NCBI RefSeq assembly: GCF_036231905.1
Contig: NZ_JAZARE010000008.1
Coordinates: 124,001 to 188,000 of the forward strand
Length of the DNA: 64,000 bases
From: CAMLIZ01 sp036231905
Lineage (GTDB): Bacteria; Pseudomonadota; Gammaproteobacteria; Burkholderiales; Burkholderiaceae_C
Direction: 5' to 3'
The notes under the pieces were generated by a model. It saw only the letters and a program-made list of their open reading frames with translations. It was not told the origin of the DNA and searched no databases. Position numbers and translations under genes: made by a program. Position 1 is the first letter of the stretch; each line of letters opens with the position of its first letter. This document shows positions 45,020-52,220 of this stretch, one piece after another.

Positions 45020-46182
45020 GGGGAGACTCCTTCGGGAGTGGGTGAGGGAAGGGAATAGATGCGGATCAGGTCCGGCGGGAACTCCAGCCACACGTCGTCG
45101 CCTGCCTGCAGCGGCTTCACCGCCGCCAGCGGCACCTTGACGGTGCTGTCCGGCTGGCCCCGGCCCGTGTTGCACAGCAGGCGCAGGTGGTCACCGTAGT
45201 AAATGACGCCGGCCACGCGTGCCTGCAGCACATTGGCGCGTTCGGCCGGTGCTTGCGTGTGCACGACGATGCGTTCGGGCCGGATGCAGGCCTCCACAGC
45301 CTCGCCCACCTGGGCGCCGTTGACGTTCAGGCCCGTGATCACGCGGCCATCGGGCAGCACGATGCCGCAGCGTTCGCTGTCGGCCGCGCGCACGGTGCCC
45401 TTGAGCACGGTGCTGTCGCCGATGAAGCCGGCCACGAAGCGGTTGGCCGGCGCTTCGTACATCTGCTCCACGGGCGCGATCTGCTGGATGGCGCCGTCGT
45501 TGAACACCGCCACCCGGTCGCTCATGGTGAGCGCCTCGCCCTGGTCGTGGGTGACGTACACGAAGGTCACGCCGAGCTGGCGGTGCAGCTCCTTCAGCTC
45601 GATCTGCATGTGTTCGCGCAATTGTTTGTCCAGCGCGCCCAGCGGCTCGTCCATCAGCACCAGCTGCGGCTCGAACACCAGTGCGCGTGCCAGCGCCACC
45701 CGCTGCTGCTGGCCGCCCGACAGCTGGGTCGGATAACGATCAGCCAGGCCGTCCAGCCGCACCATGCCCAGCGCCTTGGCCACACGTTGCGCCTGCTCGG
45801 TCTGAGCGACCTTGCGCACCGTCAACGGATAGGCCACGTTCTGGCCCACCGTCATGTGCGGGAACAGTGCGTAGTTCTGGAACACCATGCCGAAGTGGCG
45901 CTTGTGCGGCGGTGTGCGGGTGATCGGCTTGCCGTCCAGCACGATGTCGCCGGCGGTGGGGGACTCGAACCCGGCCAGCATCATCAGCGTGGTGGTCTTG
46001 CCGGAACCAGAGGGCCCGAGCAGGGTGAGGAACTCGCCGCGCCGGATGTCCAGGTCAAGCTGGCGCACCACGAGGTGCACGCCGTCGTAGGTTTTCTGCA
46101 CGCCGCGAAAGCGCACCAGCGGCTCCGCCGTGGCAAGCGGGCGCTCCGCAGGTTCGAGCGGCGGGGCGGCCACGGCCTTCAT
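45016..46182 (-). CDS. ABC transporter ATP-binding protein (PotA-like)
   Basis: 388-residue ATPase. Walker A is GPSGSGKTT, the signature is LSGGQQQRVALARAL, Walker B is LVLMDEPLGALD and the switch is VTHDQGEALTMSD. A C-terminal TOBE domain follows (about 290-388). The PotA branch fits best. The ATG at 46182 is inferred from MKAVAAPPLEPAERP; the frame is open much further upstream through gabT but without conserved residues. It overlaps the gabT stop by four bases and the binding-protein start by four bases. Confidence 0.95.
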   Translation of the reverse strand: MKAVAAPPLEPAERPLATAEPLVRFRGVQKTYDGVHLVVRQLDLDIRRGEFLTLLGPSGSGKTTTLMMLAGFESPTAGDIVLDGKPITRTPPHKRHFGMVFQNYALFPHMTVGQNVAYPLTVRKVAQTEQAQRVAKALGMVRLDGLADRYPTQLSGGQQQRVALARALVFEPQLVLMDEPLGALDKQLREHMQIELKELHRQLGVTFVYVTHDQGEALTMSDRVAVFNDGAIQQIAPVEQMYEAPANRFVAGFIGDSTVLKGTVRAADSERCGIVLPDGRVITGLNVNGAQVGEAVEACIRPERIVVHTQAPAERANVLQARVAGVIYYGDHLRLLCNTGRGQPDSTVKVPLAAVKPLQAGDDVWLEFPPDLIRIYSLPSPTPEGVSP

Positions 46183-47471
46183 TGGGCCGCGGCCAGGCTG
46201 TCGGCCAGGATCTGCAGGCCCTCGGCCACCAGCGCGTCGGCGGCCGTCAGCGGCACCAGGATGCGGATCACGTTGCCGTAGGTGCCGCAGGACAGCAGGA
46301 TCAGCCCGCGCCGGGCGGCTTCTGCCACCACCCGCTTGGTGAGCTGTGCGTCGGGCCGCGCCAGGTCCCCACCTTCGAAGAGCTCGATCGCCACCATCGC
46401 GCCCAGGCCGCGCACGTCGCCAATCGCCGGCGTGTGCGCCCCGATGCGCCGCAGGCCGGCCACCAGCGCTTCGCCCATCGCCCGGCTGCGCTGCAGCAGC
46501 TGCTCGTCCTCGAACACCTTCAGCACCGCCAGCGCGGCGGCGCAGCCGATCGGCGAGCCGGCGTAGGTGCCACCCAGGCCGCCAGGCGCCGGTGCGTCCA
46601 TCACGTCGGCGCGGCCCACCACGCCGGCGAGCGGGAAGCCGCCGGCCAGCGACTTGGCGGTGGTGATCAGGTCCGGCGCCACCGGCCACTGCTCGCTGGC
46701 GAACCAGGTTCCGGTGCGGCCGGCGCCGGTCTGCACCTCGTCGGCAATGATCAGGATGCCGTGGCGATCGGCAATTTGCTTCAACCCTGTGATGAACTCC
46801 GGCGGCGCGACATAGAAACCGCCTTCGCCCTGCACCGGCTCCAGGATGAAGGCCGCCACGCGCTCGGCCTCGATGTCGTTCTTGAAGATGGTTTCCACCG
46901 AGGCCAGCGCATCCGCCACGCTGATGCCGTGCAGCTCGTTGGGGAAGAGGGCGTGGAACACCTCGTTGGGGAAGGGCCCGAAGCCCAGCTTGTAGGGCGC
47001 CACCTTGCCGGTGAGGCCCAGCGTCATCAGGGTGCGGCCGTGGTAACCGCCGGTGAAGGCGATCACCCCGGCGCGCCGGGTGAAGCTGCGTGCGATCTTC
47101 ACCGCGTTTTCCACGGCTTCGGCGCCGGTGGAGAGGAACAGCGTCTTCTTGGCGAAGTGGCCCGGCGCCAGCGCGTTCAGCCGCTCGGCCAGCTCCACGT
47201 AGGGCTCGTAGGCCAGCACCTGGAAGCAGGTGTGGGTGTACAGGTCCAGCTGCGCCTTCACCGCGGCGATCACCTCGGGATGGCAGTGGCCGGTGTTCAG
47301 CACCGCGATGCCGCCGGCGAAGTCGATGTAGCGCCGACCCTCCACGTCCCACAGCTCGGCGTTGGCGGCGCGCGCCACGAAGATCTCGTGCGCCTGGCCG
47401 ACGCCGCGGGCCACGGCGGCGTGGCGGCGCGCCATCAGGGCGGCATTGCTGAGATGGGGTTCGCGGTGCAT
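46179..47471 (-). CDS. gabT: 4-aminobutyrate aminotransferase
   Basis: Pyridoxal-phosphate enzyme that transfers the amino group of 4-aminobutyrate to 2-oxoglutarate, giving succinate semialdehyde for GabD. The 430-residue class III aminotransferase has FAGGIAVLNTGHCHPEVIAA, the cofactor sites TGAEAVENAVKIAR and ADEVQTGAGRTGTWF, and Lys273 (ITTAKSLAGGFPLAG). The ATG at 47471 has GAGGAGAG upstream. It is the first gene of the operon and divergent from the MocR/GabR-type regulator. Confidence 0.95.
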   Translation of the reverse strand: MHREPHLSNAALMARRHAAVARGVGQAHEIFVARAANAELWDVEGRRYIDFAGGIAVLNTGHCHPEVIAAVKAQLDLYTHTCFQVLAYEPYVELAERLNALAPGHFAKKTLFLSTGAEAVENAVKIARSFTRRAGVIAFTGGYHGRTLMTLGLTGKVAPYKLGFGPFPNEVFHALFPNELHGISVADALASVETIFKNDIEAERVAAFILEPVQGEGGFYVAPPEFITGLKQIADRHGILIIADEVQTGAGRTGTWFASEQWPVAPDLITTAKSLAGGFPLAGVVGRADVMDAPAPGGLGGTYAGSPIGCAAALAVLKVFEDEQLLQRSRAMGEALVAGLRRIGAHTPAIGDVRGLGAMVAIELFEGGDLARPDAQLTKRVVAEAARRGLILLSCGTYGNVIRILVPLTAADALVAEGLQILADSLAAAQ

Positions 47472-47529
47472 GGGGCTCTCCTCGGGGCTGGGACTGCTGG
47501 CGACTGTAGGCACCGGGGGTGCGGGCCGC

Positions 47530-47555
47530 CATATACAGCCACGCGGCTCGCGTGG
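47530..47555. promoter_or_regulatory. candidate -10 and palindromic operator of the gab operon
   Basis: On the minus strand TATATG (47530-47535) may be the gabT -10 element. Beside it lies the palindrome CCACGCG-GCT-CGCGTGG at 47539-47555 (7-3-7, perfect). This sits 68-84 bases upstream of gabT and could bind the divergent regulator or another protein. No good -35 was seen. Confidence 0.4.
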
Positions 47556-47581
47556 TGTACTGTGCAGGTGCCGGCCCCTGT

Positions 47582-47606
47582 ACATGGAACCCCTGACATG
47601 GAACCC
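47582..47606. promoter_or_regulatory. 11-base direct repeat, candidate MocR/GabR operator
   Basis: ACATGGAACCC occurs at 47582-47592 and again at 47596-47606, with a 14-base period. GabR-type regulators are known to bind direct repeats between themselves and the divergent gab genes, which fits this position about 110 bases from both gabT and the regulator start. Confidence 0.5.
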
Positions 47607-47607
47607 A

Positions 47608-47646
47608 CACGCTCACGTTGTTCGCTGCCCCCCGAGGGGGCGCCAG
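47608..47646 (+). repeat. 39-base repeat, copy 2
   Basis: Inverted copy of the 42681-42720 element (one gap, two mismatches), here between the direct repeat and the regulator gene. It is followed by an 8-base inverted pair CAGTGCCC (47644-47651) and GGGCACTG (47667-47674), a possible hairpin about 50 bases before the regulator start. Confidence 0.72.
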
Positions 47647-47723
47647 TGCCCTTCGGGCGGCCGGGCGGGCACTGACTCAGCGCCGGCTTGGCACACTCCC
47701 GCGTATCGCTTTCCGGCCCCGCC

Positions 47724-49136
47724 ATGCTGAACGTCGACCCCGCTTCGTCCACGCCGCTTGTCACACAGATCGTCGAGGGCTTTCGCCGGCTCATCGCCGA
47801 CGGGGCGCTCAAGCCGGGCGCCAAGCTGCCGTCCATCCGCAGCTTCGCGGTCTCGCACGGCGTGAGCGTGTTCACGGTGGTGGAGGCCTACGACCGGCTG
47901 GTGGCGCAAGGCTGGCTCACGTCCAAGGCGCATGCGGGCTTCTTCGTGCGCCGGCGCAGTGAGGAAACCCCTGCCGCCGAGGCGCCGCGGCCCGACCTGC
48001 GCTTCGACGCGCGCTGGTACCTCAAGCACATCTTCGAAAACAGCAACCTGCCGCTGAAGGCCGGCTGCGGCTGGATGCCGCACGACTGGCTGTTCGAGGA
48101 CGGCGTGCGCCGCAGCCTGCGCCACCTGGCGAGCGACGGCGTGCAGCTGGGCGGCTACGGCCTGCCCTACGGTCACCTGGCGCTGCGCCAGCTCATCGCC
48201 GAAGGCCTGGCGCAGCACCAGATCTCGGTGGGCGCCGACCAGGTGCTGCTGACCCAGGGCTCCAGTCAGGCGCTGGACCTGGTGGCGCGCCGGCTGGTGC
48301 GCCCCGGTGACGCGGTGCTGGTGGACGACCCGGGCTACCCCAACCTGATGTTCATGCTGCGCTTCCTGGGCGCGCGGCTGGTGGGCGTGCCACGCCGGCC
48401 CAATGGCTACGACCTCGCGGCGCTGGAAGCGCTGATGATCGAGCACCGGCCGGTGGCCTTCTTCACCCAGCCGCGCTTGCAAAGCCCCACCAACGCCACC
48501 ACGCCGCTGGCCCAACTGTACCGGGTGCTGCAGCTGGCCGAGGCGCACGACGTGGCGCTGGTGGAGAACGACATCTACGCCGACATCGACCCCGAGCCGC
48601 GGCCCTCGCTGGCCAGCCTGGACCAGCTGCGCCGCGTGGCTTATGTCGGCAGCTATTCCAAGACCATCTCGCCCAACATCCGCGTCGGCTACCTGGTGGC
48701 GCGGCCGGAGCTGGTGGACGAACTGGCCCAGCTGAAGATGGTGTCCGGCCTGACCTCGTCCGACCTCACCGAGCGCCTGGCCTATGGCGCCCTCACCGAA
48801 GGGCGCTGGCGCAAGCACCTGAAGTCGCTGCGCGACCGGCTGGCCGCGGCGCATGGGCAGGTGTCGCACCGGCTGGCCCAGCTGGGCTTCGAGATCTTCC
48901 ACGAGCCCAAGGCCGGCATGTACCTCTGGGTGCGCCACCCCGACCTGACCGACAGCGCCGAGCTGTCGCAGCGCGCGGCGGCGGCCGGCATCATGCTGGG
49001 CCCGGGCCACCTGTTCCTGGTGGAGCCGCACACCACCGGATGGCTGCGTTTCAACGTGGCGTTCAGTGACGACGAGCGGCTGTACGGGTTTTTGGCCGAG
49101 CAGATTGCTTTGCATCCGCAGCCGGCGACGGTGTAG
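47724..49136 (+). CDS. MocR/GabR-type regulator (GntR winged helix fused to aminotransferase)
   Basis: 470-residue regulator. The N-terminal GntR domain reads TQIVEGFRRLIADGALKPGA and KLPSIRSFAVSHGVSVFTVV. The rest is a fold-type I aminotransferase domain with YGLPYGHLALR, LTQGSSQALDLVARRLVRPG and Lys313 in YSKTISPNIRVGYL, which should bind pyridoxal phosphate. GabR proteins sense 4-aminobutyrate and PLP and activate gab genes. The divergent gabT operon is the probable target, with candidate sites in the 252-base gap. The ATG at 47724 begins MLNVDPASSTPL. Confidence 0.92.
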   Translation: MLNVDPASSTPLVTQIVEGFRRLIADGALKPGAKLPSIRSFAVSHGVSVFTVVEAYDRLVAQGWLTSKAHAGFFVRRRSEETPAAEAPRPDLRFDARWYLKHIFENSNLPLKAGCGWMPHDWLFEDGVRRSLRHLASDGVQLGGYGLPYGHLALRQLIAEGLAQHQISVGADQVLLTQGSSQALDLVARRLVRPGDAVLVDDPGYPNLMFMLRFLGARLVGVPRRPNGYDLAALEALMIEHRPVAFFTQPRLQSPTNATTPLAQLYRVLQLAEAHDVALVENDIYADIDPEPRPSLASLDQLRRVAYVGSYSKTISPNIRVGYLVARPELVDELAQLKMVSGLTSSDLTERLAYGALTEGRWRKHLKSLRDRLAAAHGQVSHRLAQLGFEIFHEPKAGMYLWVRHPDLTDSAELSQRAAAAGIMLGPGHLFLVEPHTTGWLRFNVAFSDDERLYGFLAEQIALHPQPATV

Positions 49137-49169
49137 CGCAAACGCCTTCCCGCGATGACCGGCGCGTCT

Positions 49170-49406
49170 GATCGGGCCGGCGGGGCGCTCTGCTGCGCTC
49201 ATGTCCCCCGGGCCTGTGGCCCTCCTCCTTTACTTCGCTCCGCAGAACGCCCCACCGGCCCGATCCCCCACCATCGTGGCTATTCCTTCCCCGCCCACCA
49301 CGAGTGGTGGAGTGGCAAGGCTGGGGTGTGGCCCCGTAGCGAAGTCAAGGAGGAGGGCCGCAGGCCCGGGGGACATGAGCGAAGTGGGCCACACCCCAGC
49401 CTTGCC
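49170..49406. repeat. interleaved inverted-repeat block (two hairpins with complementary loops)
   Basis: Four inverted pairs: A 49170-49193 with 49242-49265 (24 bases, two mismatches); B 49197-49239 with 49338-49380 (43 bases, two mismatches); C 49269-49280 with 49298-49310 (one gap); D 49314-49334 with 49386-49406 (21 bases, perfect). The order is A-B-A'-C-C'-D-B'-D'. Stem A/A' has a 48-base loop containing B, and stem D/D' has a 51-base loop containing B', so the two loops are complementary to each other. Alternatively B/B' can form one long stem and break A and D. Confidence 0.85.
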
Positions 49407-49429
49407 AACGCGCTCGACCACCCCTTTCC

Positions 49430-49435
49430 TATAAT
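49430..49435 (+). promoter_or_regulatory. -10 element of the alaS promoter
   Basis: Perfect TATAAT, 53 bases before the alaS start and 23 bases after the last repeat arm. The best -35-like sequence, TTGCCA at 49402-49407, overlaps that arm but is 22 bases away, too far for a normal promoter, so the -35 is unclear. Confidence 0.5.
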
Positions 49436-49488
49436 CAAAGGTTCCGCCGAATCAAGCACTTAACTGGCCCCCGCCGAGAGAGAACCGG

Positions 49489-52116
49489 ATGAAAGCCTCC
49501 GAGATCCGCAACACGTTCCTGAAGTTCTTCGAGTCGAAGGGCCACCAGATCGTGGCCTCCTCGCCGGTGGTGCCGGGCGACGACCCGACGCTGCTGTTCA
49601 CCAACGCGGGGATGAACCAGTTCAAGGACGTGTTCCTCGGCTTCGACAAGCGGCCGTATTCGCGCGCCACCACCGCGCAGAAGTGCATCCGCGCCGGCGG
49701 CAAGCACAACGACCTGGAGAACGTGGGCTACACCGCCCGGCACCACACCTTCTTCGAGATGCTGGGCAATTTCAGCTTCGGTGACTACTTCAAGAAGGAC
49801 GCGATTGCCTTCGCCTGGGAGCTGCTGACCGAGCACTTCAAGCTGCCCAAGGACAAGCTCTGGGTGACGGTGTATGCCGAGGACGACGAGGCCTACGACA
49901 TCTGGCACAAGGACGTGGGCGTGCCCACCGAGCGCATCGTGCGCATCGGCGACAACAAGGGCGCGCGGTATGCGTCGGACAACTTCTGGATGATGGGCGA
50001 CACGGGCCCCTGCGGCCCCTGCACCGAGATCTTCTACGACCACGGCGAAGGCATCCCCGGCGGCCCGCCGGGCAGCCCCGATGAAGACGGCGACCGCTAC
50101 ATCGAGATCTGGAACAACGTGTTCATGCAGTTCAACCGCGACGAAGCGGGTGTGATGCACAAGCTGCCCAAGCCGAGCGTGGACACCGGCATGGGCCTGG
50201 AGCGCATCACGGCGGTGCTGCAGCACGTGCACTCCAACTACGAGATCGACCTGTTCGTGGCGCTGCTGGCTGCGGCCAAGAAGGCAGTGGATGTGGCGGG
50301 CGCGGGTGACTGTGACAAGGACTCGCCGTCGCTCAAGGTCATTGCCGACCACCTGCGCGCCTGCACCTTCACGGTCGTGGACGGTGTGATCCCCAGCAAC
50401 GCCGGCCGCGGCTATGTGCTGCGCCGCATCGCCCGCCGCGCCATCCGCCATGGCTACAAGCTGGGTGCGCGCAAGCCCTTCTTCCACACGCTGGTGCCGG
50501 CGCTCGTGGAGCAGATGGGTGAGGCCTATCCGGAGCTGCGCCAGAACGCGCAGCGTGCGATGGACGTGCTCAAGCAGGAGGAAGAGGGCTTCTTCCGCAC
50601 CATCGCCAACGGCATGGAGATCCTGGAGCGCGCGCTCGCCTCGGGCACGAAGCAGATCGACGGCGACACAGCCTTCAAGCTGCACGACACCTTCGGCTTC
50701 CCGGTGGACCTGACGGCCGACGTCTGCCGCGAACGCGGCGTGACGGTGGACGAAGCCCGCTTCAACGAGCTGCTGGACGAGCAGCGCAAGCGCGCCCAGG
50801 CGGCGGGCAAGTTCAAGATGGCGCAGGGCCTCGAATACAGCGGCTCGCCCACCACCTTCCACGGCTACGACAAGCTGATCCACGACACCGCGGCGGTGAC
50901 CGCGATCTATGTGGACGGCACGCCGGTGCAGCAGGCGAACTCCGGCGACGACGCGGTGATCGTGCTCGACCACACACCGTTCTACGCGGAATCCGGCGGC
51001 CAAGTGGGCGACACCGGCGAGCTGCGCAGCAATACCAGCCGCTTCATCGTCGAAGACACGCAGAAGATCCAGGCCGATGTGTTCGGCCACCACGGCCGCA
51101 TCGTCGAAGGCAGCATCAAGATCGGCGACACGCTCAATGCGAAGGTCGATGCCGACAAGCGCGCGCGCACCATCCGCAACCACAGCGCCACCCACCTGAT
51201 GCACAAGGCGCTGCGGGAGGTGCTGGGCGGCCATGTGCAGCAGAAGGGTTCGCTGGTGACGCCCGAGCGCACCCGCTTCGACTTCGCACACAACGCGCCC
51301 GTTACCGATGAGCAGATCCGAAGGATCGAAGCCATCGTCAACGCCGAGATCCTGGCCAATGTGCCCACGCAGGCGCGGGTGATGCCGATCGACGAAGCGC
51401 AGAAGTCGGGCGCGATGATGCTGTTCGGCGAGAAGTACGGCGACGTGGTGCGTGTGCTGGAGATCGGCACGAGCAAGGAGCTGTGCGGCGGCACGCACGT
51501 ACAGCGCACCGGCGACATCGGCCTGTTCAAGATCGTCGCGGAAGGCGGCGTGGCCGCAGGCATCCGACGCATCGAGGCGGTGACCGGCGACAACGCGCTG
51601 GCCTACCTGCAATCGCTGGAATCCACCGTGAACCAGGTGGCCGGCACGCTGAAGGCCACGCCGGCCGAGGTGTCGCCGCGCCTGCAGCAGGTGCTGGACC
51701 AGGTGCGTTCACTGGAGAAGGAACTCACCGCGCTCAAGAGCCGGCTGGCGTCGTCGCAAGGGGATGACCTGCTCGCGCAAGCCGTGGACGTCAAGGGCCT
51801 GAAGGTGCTGGCCGCCACGCTGGACGGCGCCGATGCCAAGGCCCTGCGCGAAACCATGGACAAGCTCAAGGACAAGCTGAAGACCGCGGCCATCGTGCTG
51901 GCCGCGGTGGACGGCGGCAAGGTGCAGATTGCCGCCGGCGTCACCGCCGACAGCATCGGCCGGGTGAAGGCGGGTGACCTGGTGAACTTTGTGGCCCAGC
52001 AGGTGGGTGGCAAGGGCGGCGGCAAGCCCGACATGGCGATGGCCGGCGGCACCGACCCGAGCAAGCTGCCGGCCGCACTGCAGTCGGTGCAGGGCTGGGT
52101 GGCCGAGCGCGCGTGA
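49489..52116 (+). CDS. alaS: alanyl-tRNA synthetase
   Basis: Charges tRNA-Ala; essential; 875 residues, full length. It starts MKASEIRNTFLKFFESKGHQ, has RHHTFFEMLGNFSFGDYFKK and WMMGDTGPCGPCTEIFYDHG in the catalytic domain, the editing-domain zinc motif HSATHLMHKALREVLG with ELCGGTHVQRTGDIG, and the C-Ala domain at the end (GGGKPDMAMAGGTDPSKLP). All motifs are intact. It is preceded by a repeat block and a TATAAT, and followed after 104 bases by a prolyl oligopeptidase gene. Confidence 0.98.
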   Translation: MKASEIRNTFLKFFESKGHQIVASSPVVPGDDPTLLFTNAGMNQFKDVFLGFDKRPYSRATTAQKCIRAGGKHNDLENVGYTARHHTFFEMLGNFSFGDYFKKDAIAFAWELLTEHFKLPKDKLWVTVYAEDDEAYDIWHKDVGVPTERIVRIGDNKGARYASDNFWMMGDTGPCGPCTEIFYDHGEGIPGGPPGSPDEDGDRYIEIWNNVFMQFNRDEAGVMHKLPKPSVDTGMGLERITAVLQHVHSNYEIDLFVALLAAAKKAVDVAGAGDCDKDSPSLKVIADHLRACTFTVVDGVIPSNAGRGYVLRRIARRAIRHGYKLGARKPFFHTLVPALVEQMGEAYPELRQNAQRAMDVLKQEEEGFFRTIANGMEILERALASGTKQIDGDTAFKLHDTFGFPVDLTADVCRERGVTVDEARFNELLDEQRKRAQAAGKFKMAQGLEYSGSPTTFHGYDKLIHDTAAVTAIYVDGTPVQQANSGDDAVIVLDHTPFYAESGGQVGDTGELRSNTSRFIVEDTQKIQADVFGHHGRIVEGSIKIGDTLNAKVDADKRARTIRNHSATHLMHKALREVLGGHVQQKGSLVTPERTRFDFAHNAPVTDEQIRRIEAIVNAEILANVPTQARVMPIDEAQKSGAMMLFGEKYGDVVRVLEIGTSKELCGGTHVQRTGDIGLFKIVAEGGVAAGIRRIEAVTGDNALAYLQSLESTVNQVAGTLKATPAEVSPRLQQVLDQVRSLEKELTALKSRLASSQGDDLLAQAVDVKGLKVLAATLDGADAKALRETMDKLKDKLKTAAIVLAAVDGGKVQIAAGVTADSIGRVKAGDLVNFVAQQVGGKGGGKPDMAMAGGTDPSKLPAALQSVQGWVAERA

Positions 52117-52130
52117 CGCTACGGTGATCC

Positions 52131-52151
52131 GCAGGCGCCAGGCGCGCCTGC
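52131..52151 (+). terminator. possible terminator hairpin after alaS
   Basis: GCAGGCG (52131-52137) pairs with CGCCTGC (52145-52151) around a seven-base loop, 15 bases after the alaS stop. Only a weak T content follows, so it is a poor intrinsic terminator. A second inverted pair, CCTCCAG and CTGGAGG, lies at 52176-52190 just before the next gene. Confidence 0.35.
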
Positions 52152-52220
52152 CTCGTCTACCATCGCCGCTCGCTGCCTCCAGGCTGGAGGCCCAACGAGC
52201 TCACAAGGCGAGGGAGACAC

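Larger units (their letters stand above)
49137..49488. other. 352-base intergenic region between the MocR-type gene and alaS
   Basis: The largest gap without a gene in the window. Positions 49170-49406 are filled by four pairs of inverted repeats (separate entry), and 49407-49488 hold the alaS leader with a TATAAT at 49430-49435. Short frames across it (for example 49155-49463) show no coding character and follow the repeat structure, so they are not counted as genes. Confidence 0.85.

Noticed and set aside
46183..47616. upstream extension of the PotA-like frame through gabT
   Set aside because: It is the out-of-frame reading of gabT; the PotA-like start at 46182 is conserved and overlaps the gabT stop.
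49402..49435. TTGCCA/TATAAT as a full sigma-70 promoter for alaS
   Set aside because: The spacing is 22 bases, beyond the normal 16-18; only the -10 is kept.
49155..49463. short frame in the repeat block before alaS
   Set aside because: It follows the inverted-repeat arms, lacks a ribosome site, and the opposite strand has an equally open frame.
49435..51612. 725-residue open frame antisense to alaS
   Set aside because: Same effect; composition is His/Val/Arg heavy and the sense gene is an intact synthetase.
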